The notes beneath the pieces were generated by a model. The model saw only the letters and a program-made list of their open reading frames with translations. It had not been told where the DNA came from and did no database searches. This document shows positions 38,401-46,986 of a stretch of 64,000 nt of DNA, piece by piece. Position 1 is the stretch's first letter. Each line of letters begins with the position of its first letter. Position numbers and translations under genes: made by a program. The stretch comes from Paulinella micropora (Eukaryota; Cercozoa; Imbricatea; Euglyphida; Paulinellidae), in NCBI GenBank assembly GCA_019918135.1, contig WBZZ01005750.1, positions 95,001-159,000 of the forward strand. The letters run 5' to 3'.

Positions 38401-39045
38401 AGTGTTTAATGGATTTGTGTCTTTTACGGCCACATAAGTAGTAAATGTTTTGTTTCCTGTTATTGTTTGGTCGCCTGTTAGTTTAACCACGGAACTATCA
38501 AGAGCCGAAACATCAATACCATCAACAGTGCCCACATTTACTACATTAAAACCTCCCATATTTAAATTTCCAAACATCATAGTGAGGCCATCCAATCTAA
38601 GAAAAGGAGAAGCAACATTTCGCCATTGCCCCGTGCTGTAAATGAGCAGTTGGTTATCGGTTGGTGTTGTTATGATTACATCACTTAAAGCATCTATTGA
38701 TTTAGTCGCTATCCTTGTGTCAAAATCTGTATTAGCCCTTGCTGTGGTATAGTATAGATTAGTGCCTTCGGAAAGGTTAGTGGTTGATTTAGTGGTTAGT
38801 CGCGCATCAAACCTACCATCAGTATAGTATAGATTAGTGCCTTCTTTTAAGTCCGTTGTTGATTTTAAAGCCAACCTCGCATCAAATCGGCTATTAGTAA
38901 AGTAAAGATTTACGGGGTCAGCATCTTCTGGCACCCTATCTGTGTATAAGCCGATAATATTAGTGTTTGTTAGATCTAAATTTTTTATGTCCAATGAGTC
39001 AACCGCTATTTCAGATAAGCCTAAGAGCGATTTGTATTGGCTCAT
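35467..39045 (-). CDS. PLV-2 tail-fibre-like protein with S74 chaperone domain
   Basis: 1192 residues from MSQYKSLLGLSEIAVDSLDI. I place the start at 39045; the open frame continues upstream only as antisense of the next gene. The N-terminus has three copies of a 29-residue unit (EGTNLYYTTARANTDF). A long beta-repeat shaft follows, with many LTGDQTIAGTKTF units typical of trimeric fibres. The C-terminus is an intramolecular chaperone of endosialidase type (peptidase S74): SDRRLKADIKTL at ~1065 and GFIADEVKKVFPEF at ~1103, then a coiled coil. In this family the chaperone trimerises the fibre and then cuts itself off. The fibre probably binds the host cell. Such proteins occur in phages and several PLVs. 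Confidence 0.8.
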   Translation of the reverse strand: MSQYKSLLGLSEIAVDSLDIKNLDLTNTNIIGLYTDRVPEDADPVNLYFTNSRFDARLALKSTTDLKEGTNLYYTDGRFDARLTTKSTTNLSEGTNLYYTTARANTDFDTRIATKSIDALSDVIITTPTDNQLLIYSTGQWRNVASPFLRLDGLTMMFGNLNMGGFNVVNVGTVDGIDVSALDSSVVKLTGDQTITGNKTFTTYVAVKDTNPLNTGKLFFNYNNNMGSIYSSDAGGATGYPLTIVGSSILFAPTTGGGMTLTNNVLNFNSSTAISGLPAPFYDGDASTKAYTDTKLAKDGTTAMTGSLNMGGFSITNVNLVDGIDVSAIDTSAVKLTGDQTIAGTKTFSNVVNASAGIDMKSQSITNVNLVDGVDISTLDTSAVKLTGDQTIAGNKKFTSTIEVRGATGPAAFDGIGIAFDTATNIGEIVAQKIATAGYYPIQITGSYVDLYAGDNVIATATGTTLSLNNRKITNLATPTLSTDGANKSYVDTKDGQNVKLTGNQTIAGIKTFSSALEITGNSTNATTKGTFVVFNSTANIGTIGCLDMGTGVNYNFEINAKKISFIIDGAIVGWVNASGLDCNSSKIANLGTPTLSTDGANKSYVDTLDGQNVKLSTDQTITGSKTFNGASTVIKYLTLTNNADFNNQTITNGGNITYNGARILNQNGGDIFFSQTTGDYQYFLFTLNTASSGTANQRGYLFTNVAADVKGAGLYISKLLDNKSASSDIVRFNNAGGMRFYGALDMNSNNITNGGTITGTTLTATTGISTTTLTTTDNIVVGAGKSVIIDRSAVANNKLVLYDSGTPSTTGFYGFGIACNILIYNVNASTDSHVFYYAATNELFRINNTAITASKAITANAGISTTTLATSDKITTASGKPIIIGNTTKGTGATGGLELYGTASNIGGAHLQAITTADAYPTFQLMNWAHDNIGISFDAYYDGSNWKSSNSGSNFQIYKISNKLAFYYNSGTTAGNNITWNEAININTSGELVLPTTSSGNLLIRKRPTYTNDPLLHFKSGGYTNYGVLTSATGLLHAWTTSNTNSEPSGSYNYIPLNGAWTNSSDRRLKADIKTLDCGDCCEKLMKINCCSYYWKSDEKKEKKGHGFIADEVKKVFPEFVSESGMKADDGESYLEGITYTSFIPILVSGFQHLSEKVDNLEKENKTLLNILQDQTNLEAELRAAVFSNAP

Positions 39046-39109
39046 TGTATATATTATCTTAATTAAAATATTATATTTAGGAAAATATAGCAACCCATAG
39101 CAAGCAGTT

Positions 39110-39607
39110 ATGCCGGGTAAATCTTCGGTAGAAAATCTTAAAATCGCGAATGCGAGGCGAAAGGAAAAGGCTAAGCAAAGGAAGATTGAGAGGGCTAGGG
39201 AACTACTAGCGGAGGAAGAGGCGAAGAATGTGAAAGAAATGACCAATGACGAAAAGATGGAACATACGGCCAAGAAACAGTTGGCTAAGGATATGATTGA
39301 TGGGCGGGACGGTGAGATAAGTGAAGAAAGTAGCTCGGATGAAGAGGTTGAACAAGATTTTGCTGATATCGTCGCACAACGGGTTGCGGGTATTAAATTA
39401 AAGACTAAACAGAAGAAGGCGAAGAAGGTTGTAAAAAAGAAAGTGGAAGAAGAGAGTGAGAGTGATAGCGAAAGTGAAGAAGAGGAACAGCCTAAGAAAG
39501 GTAAAGGTAAGAAGACTGGCCGTGTCAATGTCAATGTTTATGCGGGACAACCAGAGAAGTCAAAAAAAGAAAGTAATGATGTTTCGAAGATATTTTTAAA
39601 GTTTTGA
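39110..39607 (+). CDS. PLV-2 charged coiled-coil protein
   Basis: 165 residues. The Lys/Arg/Glu-rich helix (KEKAKQRKIERARELLAEEE) is followed by Ser/Asp/Glu-rich and Lys-rich tracts and a conserved C-terminus, ESNDVSKIFLKF. The family is shared with PLV-1 (59876-60396) in the same place, divergent from the fibre gene by 64 bp. The function is unknown; alternating charge suggests a disordered protein that contacts nucleic acid or capsid. Confidence 0.6.
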   Translation: MPGKSSVENLKIANARRKEKAKQRKIERARELLAEEEAKNVKEMTNDEKMEHTAKKQLAKDMIDGRDGEISEESSSDEEVEQDFADIVAQRVAGIKLKTKQKKAKKVVKKKVEEESESDSESEEEEQPKKGKGKKTGRVNVNVYAGQPEKSKKESNDVSKIFLKF

Positions 39608-39635
39608 AATATAGCTAATGGATAGAGATACAACA

Positions 39636-40625
39636 TTAGGTGTCATTAAGTATTAATTCGTGTTCGTTTATTCTTTTTTTCGCTGTTTCAAATATGTTTT
39701 TATCTTTCTCAATACCTATAAACCGCCGTTTAGTATTAATACAAGCAATGCCAGTTGTTCCGCTTCCCATTGTAAAGTCTAACACTAAGTCGCCTTCGTT
39801 TGAATATGATTTAATTAGCCACTCACATAGTTCAACTGGTTTCTGTGTGGGGTGTAATGTTTTATGTGGGTTGTTGAATTTTAAGATTGAAACTGGATGT
39901 CGTTTTCCATCATAATCTTTTGATACTACAACGGCCCCATATATTTCCGCTTTTCTTCCTCCTTTTATTGAATATGCTTTACCATCTGTCTTCTGTGGGT
40001 TGTATATACTATTTCTTATGTATTTCTCCCATTTTGGTTTTAGTTCTTTAAACTCTAAAAATTCTTTCATTTCATTTATCTTGTATTTATCAATTAATAT
40101 ATTATATGTCTTCTCTGTCGGTAAATAAAATTGTGTTGTAGTAGTATAGAAACAATGATTATTCGCGACCACTGACCCACAATCTTTCAATATTTCTTTT
40201 TTAGTTTTTCCTATGTATTTCTTAACTTTTGTAAAATACTCTCTTAATACGTGATTTCGTGAATGGTCTAAGTCGTGTCCGCTATCACCCTCAAATATGT
40301 ATATCATTTCGTGTTTTCTTAGTGGCATCTTATTAGCTGATAAGAAACCGACTTTTGTGCTCTTCTCCCATATGAGGTCATAACGAAACCAGCTCTCATT
40401 AGATTGAATTAGTTTGTAGCCGAATTAAGTAGTAGTAAAGAAAACATATATACAATTCCTCTTACATACTTTTTTAAGTTCTATCCACATTCGCTTTAAG
40501 TCTATGACACTATCCCATTCGCAAGCAGTCTGTCCATATGGCAAATCAACCACAACCAAATTAACTTTTTCGTCTATCTTTGGTATCTGGTCAAGACAGT
40601 CGGCATTGAAAAGTTTTATATCCAT
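39636..40625 (-). pseudogene. PLV-2 DNA methyltransferase (N4-C/N6-A type), broken
   Basis: Two motifs mark the family. DLPYG (catalytic [DNS]PP[YFW] loop, here DLPY) is near residue 28 and LDFTMGSGTTGIACINTKR, the SAM-binding FxGxG region, near the end. Order, catalytic motif before SAM motif, places it in the beta group. Such enzymes methylate adenine or cytosine in DNA and could protect viral DNA or mark it. The gene is broken, with about one break. PLV-1 has an F-box-like gene at the corresponding place. Confidence 0.65.
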
Positions 40626-40685
40626 AGTTATATAAGATGGAGGAAAAAAATAATGGAGGGTTAATATATAAGGATAAAGTATTAG

Positions 40686-41621
40686 ATGGACGACCATATA
40701 CAAGAACTGAAAGAGCAACAGGCATTAGAACTACATTATCAGAAAAAACAAAGTAAGAAATGGAATACAATATGGGCTGATAAACCGTTGAAACAAGTGT
40801 TCGTAGATTTGGCGGATATGTCTAAGTTAAAAGATAAACCAGGTAATAAAAAATATGCCTTTATGTTGGTTTGGATTGACACTAATAGTAGATTTTTAGA
40901 AGTCAGACCACTGAAAAATAAAACTGCGAATGAAGTATATACTGGTTTAAAATCTATTCCATATATTCCAGAAATCATTACAACAGACAGCGGAGGAGAA
41001 TACAAAGGAGCAGTTAATAAATATTTTGATGAACATAACATTGAACACAGAACAGTTGAAGTAGGAGACCACAAAGCACTCGCAATAGTTGATAGAGTGA
41101 TTAGAACTATTAGAAGGTGGTTTGATATACTATTTGAAACAAATGGAAACTTTGACTGGGTCTCATACATTGATGATATGGTTAAAGCTTACAATAATCG
41201 TTTCCATCCAACAATCAAAGCTAGACCGGTTGACATCATAAATGGGAAAGCTACTAATAAACAAAAAATTGAAAGAGATGAAAGTATTAACGAATTTGAA
41301 CCAGGCGATAAGGTAAGACGAGAAGTTCAACGAAATCTATTTTCAAAAGGCGGACGAACTTGGTCAAAGCAGATATATACAGTTTTGGGTAGAAATGGAT
41401 TTAAGATTGTGCTATCTAACAAAGAACTAGTCAGCCCCCGTGAGTTATTAAAGACTAAGTTTGAAAAGCCAGTTGATGATGAAAAGCAAATTAACGAACA
41501 AGTCCAAGAGATAACGAAGGAGAAGAAGATAAAACAACAGTTGAAAAAAGAAGACATACAACCAGAAAACATAATTGAAACCAAACGGCACAAAAAGAAA
41601 AAGGTAATTTTTGATTTATGA
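40686..41621 (+). CDS. PLV-2 rve-family integrase
   Basis: 311 residues. The DDE-type catalytic core has acidic residues in VFVDLADMS (~40), ITTDSGGEYKG (~100) and AIVDRVIRTIRR (~136), and the RPVDII segment after it. A C-terminal SH3-like domain (DKVRREVQRNLFSKG) and a basic tail follow. Integrases of Polintons and PLVs insert the linear DNA ends and make short target duplications, here 6 bp. The last 54 bases of the gene lie inside the right terminal repeat. Upstream, TTAATATATAAGGATAAAG precedes the ATG. Confidence 0.85.
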   Translation: MDDHIQELKEQQALELHYQKKQSKKWNTIWADKPLKQVFVDLADMSKLKDKPGNKKYAFMLVWIDTNSRFLEVRPLKNKTANEVYTGLKSIPYIPEIITTDSGGEYKGAVNKYFDEHNIEHRTVEVGDHKALAIVDRVIRTIRRWFDILFETNGNFDWVSYIDDMVKAYNNRFHPTIKARPVDIINGKATNKQKIERDESINEFEPGDKVRREVQRNLFSKGGRTWSKQIYTVLGRNGFKIVLSNKELVSPRELLKTKFEKPVDDEKQINEQVQEITKEKKIKQQLKKEDIQPENIIETKRHKKKKVIFDL

Positions 41622-41883
41622 GTAAATTGCCGTCTGTGGTGGGCTTTTGAGGTAAATGGGTATTGTCAGCCGAACTTCAATGGGCAATTTTCCTTCGGGG
41701 AGCCGATTTGCCTTGGGCAACTTGACCACACAACTTTTTTTGGCAGTATATGTAAAAACGGGGGATAATGCTGTTATCTCTTTATACGACAGACTTTGTA
41801 AAAAATGGCCTGCGATAGGGAAATTCAAAATGGAAGGGGGGGGTGGGGCCATAGAAACACCCCCCCTTTCCTTCCCGTTTTTT
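41568..41883. repeat. PLV-2 right terminal inverted repeat (316 bp)
   Basis: Inverted copy of 21390-21705, ending CCTTCCCGTTTTTT. It includes the 3' end of the integrase gene. Confidence 0.9.
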
Positions 41884-41889
41884 ATCTAT
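41884..41889. repeat. PLV-2 target site duplication ATCTAT (right copy)
   Basis: Identical to 21384-21389. LINE 3' sequence continues on both sides. Confidence 0.85.
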
Positions 41890-42008
41890 GCCGTCACTTC
41901 CTTTATTCCACCGATTGGTGTGGAGACTTTCCTTATGGAATGGAGGACTGGATGCACATGGCCTTTTGGCTCAGCAATTGGCAGACGATACATACATACA
42001 TACATACA

Positions 42009-42069
<61 letters not shown>
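42009..42069. repeat. TTA trinucleotide microsatellite
   Basis: Array in the LINE 3' untranslated region, reading TAA on the LINE strand, next to a CATA run at 41990-42007. Confidence 0.95.
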
Positions 42070-42173
42070 TTCCTGTTTCCTCTGCCTCCTTCAGGGGTGT
42101 GTCAGATCAATCTATTTATGTAATACTTCCTGTGCTTAAATAAGATGGGTAGAATGGGCCTGGGGCGGGGTTA

Positions 42174-43715
42174 TTACGTTGGGCATGTATGGAGAAATTG
42201 CCATACTTTCAGGATATGATCGTGGCAAAGGTCGGTGAGTTCTTGATAGACCGCTCTTGCCTGGGCACTAGAGAAAAGATCCTTGATCAGCTTGAATCCT
42301 GTTGATGGGATATACCCTCTGGCTCCCATAGCAAGCATGAGGAGTTGAGGTTCGCAGCGGCCTTGGGAGCTTAGCTTGAGATCATGTATTTTTTCCATAT
42401 ATTTGTGGTATTTATGTTCGTAAATGGCTCTGGGGTTATATCCGTGTGGTTTTGTTGATTGCCAGTGTTCAAACGGCCAGCTGACTGGTGGGTCCTCTCC
42501 GCGGGGGGAGGTTGGGTCTTGGAAGTTGAAGGGTGGTTGGATTCTCAGCCCGTGTTCGTCCCATAATCGTCTGGTGTTACTGCTTGTTGTCATTGCATAT
42601 ATTGATTGATCTAATCGAATAAGCCATTCGTCGGATCGAGATGTTGCTTCTACTAGGTAAATATTTGGTGATGCAGGTGATGGGGTAAGGAGTAGGTCTG
42701 GTTTCCATGATTCCCCTTCTTCACGTAGATCATCGGCCAGGCGTGCGGCTGGATGGGTCCGTGTTGTCCGACATGTATGCCCTCGCTCACCTAAGCGGGT
42801 CCATGCCAGGTCTATGTTGTGGGTGGTTGAGAGGGTGGTTGCTTTGCCTTCCTCTGCGATGAGGATCATATGATGTGGTTGGTCTTCAGGCGGCATGTTC
42901 GGGTCGATGCTCAGATGTTTCTTGAGGATCGCACGTGATGCGGAGTGTCTGGCATTGATGGCGTTGATAAGTTCCTGGGGGTGTGGGGGGTCTGTGCTGG
43001 TCATGAAATGTTCGATGGACCCCACGTGGTCGCAGTATGGGCAGGTGCCGTCTGTTTTATTTTTTGTGCGGACACTTTTCATAGCTGGGGTATCCCAGGC
43101 ATTGAGTTGGCACATCAAGATGACTTTGATTTCCCAGTCCTCTCGCCTTGTCCCTGGGCCTAGATATTTGCTGGAGATGTGCTGTGTCTCCCCTCTCATT
43201 TCAGCAGCCGGTCCCCACTTCAGTGCAAACCTAGGAGCGACCATTGCTTTCCCAAGGTTGGTGCTGACCCTGTGTCGAAGCGACCATAGGTTCCTGGTCC
43301 GTATGTCTGCTTTGGCTCGTAGTATCGCTTGTCGACAGTCTGTTACTAGGGTTATTTTCCCCGTAAAACGGTGCTGGACTGTAATAACGTATTGAGAGTG
43401 GAGCCTTCCATTGTTGTTCTCTGTTGCGTTTCCGCTGTTGTCATGATGTAGTTGTATTCCTATCCCCAGATCTCGGCAACTTCCTATCCATTCTAGTCCT
43501 AGGTATCCTTGGTATCTTCTTTGTTCTAGGAGGTGTTCATGTAAATACCAATCTAGGAAAGGTTGGTTCCGCACGGGGGGCGGGTGGGGATTGTTCACTT
43601 TGATGTCTTTCCACGGGATGTGTGCTGGTTGCAGGGTTCTAATCGATTGTTGGTAATAGGCTCTCCCTGGTGGTGGGTATTCGTTTGGGTTCTGGTCGTC
43701 CGGGTGCCATCCCAT
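42174..43715 (-). CDS. LINE ORF2 C-terminal part: Cys/His segment and PD-(D/E)XK-like endonuclease
   Basis: A 513-codon frame. After a linker it has CPYCDHVGSIEHFM, a CCHx zinc-binding segment as found before the endonuclease of R2-type elements. It is followed by WKPDLLLTPSP and IYLVEATSRSDEW, which match the PD...(D/E)xK core with Thr-Ser where a Lys is common. Restriction-like endonucleases (RLE) nick the target and start target-primed reverse transcription in R2, R4, CRE and Dualen-type LINEs. It is the last coding part of the LINE. The upstream frame with the reverse transcriptase is shifted, so this is no longer one protein. Confidence 0.65.
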   Translation of the reverse strand: MGWHPDDQNPNEYPPPGRAYYQQSIRTLQPAHIPWKDIKVNNPHPPPVRNQPFLDWYLHEHLLEQRRYQGYLGLEWIGSCRDLGIGIQLHHDNSGNATENNNGRLHSQYVITVQHRFTGKITLVTDCRQAILRAKADIRTRNLWSLRHRVSTNLGKAMVAPRFALKWGPAAEMRGETQHISSKYLGPGTRREDWEIKVILMCQLNAWDTPAMKSVRTKNKTDGTCPYCDHVGSIEHFMTSTDPPHPQELINAINARHSASRAILKKHLSIDPNMPPEDQPHHMILIAEEGKATTLSTTHNIDLAWTRLGERGHTCRTTRTHPAARLADDLREEGESWKPDLLLTPSPASPNIYLVEATSRSDEWLIRLDQSIYAMTTSSNTRRLWDEHGLRIQPPFNFQDPTSPRGEDPPVSWPFEHWQSTKPHGYNPRAIYEHKYHKYMEKIHDLKLSSQGRCEPQLLMLAMGARGYIPSTGFKLIKDLFSSAQARAVYQELTDLCHDHILKVWQFLHTCPT

Positions 43716-44711
43716 AGCCTCCGGGAGACGTGCGGTCTGGAGGTAAGCTGGGGGGGATATTAAGGGCTTGGATGCGTTGAATGAGGTTATGTACTTGGGC
43801 CTCCTGGTCTGTTTTTTGGGTCTTTATTTCCCGGGGGGGCCTGTTATGCTGGGCGTCCGGGGTATGTGCGTTCTTGATGGCCGTGGTCGTACTAGGGGGT
43901 TGGTCCGAGGGCGGTCTGCGGGGGTTGCATCCTTCGGTACGGTCGTGTTGTGGCAGGAAGGCATCTTGCAGCAGACGCAGATGGGAGTGTACTGCGATCT
44001 GGGTAGCCCGGTCGTGCGACGTTATTCCCCACAGGAAAACCGTGGCCATTCGCAGGTTTGCCCTACCCTTGAATCGTGGGAGGCCAAAGCCTCCGCATTT
44101 GCCTCGTGGTTTGTAGAGGAAAGGTTGGGGATGTCTGTTTGTTTCATCTTTAAGGTGTTCCGGAAACATTCTCGATAGTGTTTATCCATTGTGTCGGCTT
44201 CCTCCTCCGCGAGTGTCGTCCATCCTAGTGGAAAATTCGCTGTGCCAGGCACCAGGTCCCGTAGGGCTTCTCGTCGTCGGGGATTGGTGATGTTTAGGCC
44301 TAGTGCCACCTGGGTTGCCATGAGGAGATTGGCCATAATCTCGTTCACTTGGGGTTTGTGGTCATTGAGGCCGGATGTGAAGAGTCCTAGTGATCGGAAT
44401 TTAGTATATTTGGTTAGGCTGGGGATGGGCACCCCATCCCAGTCAGTGAGACCTACGTCAAAGTCTTCTGTGGCTCCTGATGGGTGAACCATGATTCCTA
44501 GTGTAAAGCTCTTAGCAGTCGCTGTGAGAAATCCTGTGCCATGGAGTTGATCTTGGGATTTGTGGAACTCCTCCCGGGCGGCTTCAATGTACTGATCCTT
44601 GGTTCCTGGTCCTCCATGCGCATGCCATTCGTCAATGATTCCGCGAATGTATGTTGGGATTGGATTGTGACTTCCATGTTTGTGAGGGTCCTGCCTCGTA
44701 GTGCTGGCCAT
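43639..44711 (-). pseudogene. LINE ORF2 thumb/linker region
   Basis: Two overlapping frames (44022-44711 and 43639-44169) continue the LINE protein between the reverse transcriptase palm and the endonuclease. GTANFPLGWTTLAEEEADTM and KYTKFRSLGLFTSGLND are protein-like segments without a named domain. The change of frame shows at least one indel between them. They would belong to the RT thumb and linker. Confidence 0.45.
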
Positions 44712-45946
44712 GAATTAAATTGGCGGCCGGCCCCGTAGAATTGGTATCCGGGGGAGTATGATGTGGAAGATGGTCCGTTCCGGAGGCGTTTTCGGTATTC
44801 GTTGGTGATCGAGAATAACGTCGGGCTGATCGGGCTGCCTTGTGCGGTGCCTCGGCCTCGATGTATGGGTTCTCCCGAGGCCTGGGTCCCATCCGGTCCT
44901 CGAGTGTGGATGGTCGCTCCCTTGTAAAGTTGATGGACGAATGCGAAGAGTTCCGGGAATTCGTGTGGTGATGCGGCAATTGCTGTCAGTGCATCGTGTA
45001 TGACAGGTAGTTCTACCGAGTCAAAAGCCTTTTCTATATCCACAGCCGTTAGGATCAGGGTGTGCGTCTTTCCTGTGACCGCCGCTGCGTGGTGAACATC
45101 GTGAATGATGAGACGTAACGTCAGGTTAGCTTCGTTCGCCCTCGAGATTCGGGGGCAGTTGGCTTTGGGGGTTTTGCTGACGCTGCCTACATCTAACATG
45201 AGGGTGCGTAGGCGGAGATCCACCATTTTAGCGTATAGGTTCATTATGGCTTTGGAGATCATGATAGGTCTCCAGTCCTTCGGATCAGCCTCCGTCCCCT
45301 TCTCTTTCCATAATTGGACAGGCTGGGTGGCTTTCCATTCTGTGGGTATGACTCCTTCCCTCCAGCATTTGTTAAAGTATTGTAGAATATATGCTTGGCC
45401 GGGTCCAGAAAGTATTTTCAGTGCAGCCGGTGGGACTTGATCCAATCCTGCTGAGGTCCCTTTCTTGCTCTGTATCGCTGCTTTTAGTTCCTCCATGGAG
45501 AAGTCCCGGCGTGCTTCTTGGATGGCTTGTGACCTCTCCGGGTATGTAGTTAAGTTGGAGGGGATACGCGTCAGGATCCGTGTATATCCTCCCGGGATGT
45601 TGAGGCGGTAGCCTGGAGAGGGAGTATGTTGGCGTAGGGTCTGTGTGTGGTCCCCAGGATGTGTTCGGGCCCAGTCGTCTATCAAGCGGTGGATGGGTAG
45701 GAGTGCTGCTTCCTGGGCCAACCGGTCGCATACCTCGTTTAGGCAATGTTGCTGTTTGAAGCTATTCTCCACATGGGATGCGATCCACTGGATGTGTAGG
45801 TGGCCCATCTTGATCTTATATCTAGCTATTGTGTCCCATAAGATTGGCTGCGGCCTTTCCGGGAAAGTTTTTGGTACTCGGATTCCAGGGGGCAGTCTGC
45901 GAGTCCCTTGTAATCGGTGAACGCATAGGTCTGCTGGGGGCGCCAT
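44498..45946 (-). CDS. LINE reverse transcriptase with end of RNase H
   Basis: 482 codons. The first 60 finish an RNase H domain (HIQWIASHVENS and EVCDRLAQEAA). The RT palm follows, with KGTSAGLDQVPPAALK, the DWRPIMIS region, motif A TAVDIEKAFDSV, and motif B RGTAQGSPISPTLFS. Downstream, where motif C (FADD) is expected, a frame reads TFAESLTNG, consistent with a decayed catalytic pair. The order RNase H then RT is the reverse of most RNase H-bearing LINEs. The true start lies upstream; the first Met of the frame has no meaning. Confidence 0.75.
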   Translation of the reverse strand: MAPPADLCVHRLQGTRRLPPGIRVPKTFPERPQPILWDTIARYKIKMGHLHIQWIASHVENSFKQQHCLNEVCDRLAQEAALLPIHRLIDDWARTHPGDHTQTLRQHTPSPGYRLNIPGGYTRILTRIPSNLTTYPERSQAIQEARRDFSMEELKAAIQSKKGTSAGLDQVPPAALKILSGPGQAYILQYFNKCWREGVIPTEWKATQPVQLWKEKGTEADPKDWRPIMISKAIMNLYAKMVDLRLRTLMLDVGSVSKTPKANCPRISRANEANLTLRLIIHDVHHAAAVTGKTHTLILTAVDIEKAFDSVELPVIHDALTAIAASPHEFPELFAFVHQLYKGATIHTRGPDGTQASGEPIHRGRGTAQGSPISPTLFSITNEYRKRLRNGPSSTSYSPGYQFYGAGRQFNSWPALRGRTLTNMEVTIQSQHTFAESLTNGMRMEDQEPRISTLKPPGRSSTNPKINSMAQDFSQRLLRALH

Positions 45947-46986
45947 CCGCTGGTACGGACGTAATGAAGGGCCATAGCCATCCCTCCGACTTCTTGATGT
46001 GCGCTGGTGGTCGGGTTGGCATGGGATCCATATATGGCGATAATGGCTTCTTGGTGAATCAGGATGGCCCCGAACCCTCCCGCATTGCCCAAGTTTGGGA
46101 AGCTAGACCCATCTACGTGTATTATCGCCGTGGTACTCCTGTCTATGGCATCCCGTATGGTTCCGGGGTGATCCCGTGCCGGTGGGTCTGCCTGGACCTT
46201 GGGAATTAGGGTGTCGATATGGTGTTTGTCCCTAAGATTCCGGGGAGTTTGTGCAATAGAAGTGCTACCGCACCGGTGGGGAGTATTTGAAACACGGTCC
46301 TGGGGCCTCTGGGCGTTCTCTGCCATATTCGTGTACACAGGTAGGCGTTTGTCCCTTCTGTCCCGCCACCCAGTTCCCGGAGGATGGACTATGCACATCG
46401 GGTCGGGTGCTGGGTACAGGGACCATGTTCTCCTTGGTGGTCGTGGTTTGGGTACTCGGGCTGTGCCGTACTGGTCCCAGTGGCGGTGGTGGTATGTTAG
46501 GTTGTGGAGGATTTGGGGGTCCCTTCCCGCCTCGGTGACTTGTTGTGTTGTGTATTCGATGATCGCATTGGTCCACTGGGGCTGGTCAATGTGGCGTAGG
46601 TGCTCATCCCAGGAATCCCTTATGCTCGTTCCCCAGGCCTGGGTGAGGTCCTGTTCCGTGACAACGGGAACGTTGAGAGGGTATGGGTCCTCGGCTGGTG
46701 TGGGGATTTGATGATGGGGCATAGGGGTTTCTTGGGAGGTAGGGGCGTCGAGCGCACCTAGCAGAATATCCTGTCGACTATGTTGCTCCGATGCGTCGGG
46801 GGTCGGTATTGCAGCCTGGGGTCCTAGGGCGGCCACCAGCAGTTGGTGAGCCTCCCTGGGGGTGTGGAGACGCGCCCTGAATAGTTCGGCGTAATGGGCA
46901 GTAGTGTCCTGCTGACTGGGGTGGACGAGGTTTGGCTTGTCTTGCTTTGCGGTATAATAGGCACCGGTCTGCATCCCATTCAGCAT
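45826..46986 (-). CDS. LINE RNase H domain and upstream linker
   Basis: 386 codons. The last third is the N-terminal part of an RNase H: IIHVDGSSFPNLGNAGGFG carries the first catalytic Asp, QEVGGMAMALHYV the Glu, and YAFTDYKGLADC the second Asp. The remaining part (His and Asp) is in the next frame, 44498-45946, so a frameshift cuts the domain. RNase H removes the RNA strand of the cDNA hybrid. The upstream 250 residues are Pro/Thr/Gln-rich with TEQDLTQAWGTSIRDSWDEH, unassigned. Confidence 0.7.
   Translation of the reverse strand: MLNGMQTGAYYTAKQDKPNLVHPSQQDTTAHYAELFRARLHTPREAHQLLVAALGPQAAIPTPDASEQHSRQDILLGALDAPTSQETPMPHHQIPTPAEDPYPLNVPVVTEQDLTQAWGTSIRDSWDEHLRHIDQPQWTNAIIEYTTQQVTEAGRDPQILHNLTYHHRHWDQYGTARVPKPRPPRRTWSLYPAPDPMCIVHPPGTGWRDRRDKRLPVYTNMAENAQRPQDRVSNTPHRCGSTSIAQTPRNLRDKHHIDTLIPKVQADPPARDHPGTIRDAIDRSTTAIIHVDGSSFPNLGNAGGFGAILIHQEAIIAIYGSHANPTTSAHQEVGGMAMALHYVRTSGWRPQQTYAFTDYKGLADCPLESEYQKLSRKGRSQSYGTQ

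Larger units (their letters stand above)
21390..41883. mobile_element. PLV-2, Polinton-like virus, nearly whole
   Basis: 20,494 bp with 316-bp terminal inverted repeats and a 6-bp duplication ATCTAT. It has about 18 genes in two blocks: plus-strand early-type genes on the left (zinc finger, small basic protein, polymerase-helicase), a long minus-strand virion block, and plus-strand charged protein and integrase at the right end. Most genes are open over the full family length; the methyltransferase is the one clearly broken gene seen. Terminal repeats that look identical suggest a recent insertion. It lies inside the LINE 3' region. Confidence 0.9.

Noticed and set aside
39046-39534. N-terminal 163-codon extension of the PLV-2 fibre frame
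   Set aside because: It is antisense to the charged coiled-coil gene and has Ser/Phe-rich low complexity. The fibre start MSQYKSLLG at 39045 matches the PLV-1 start.
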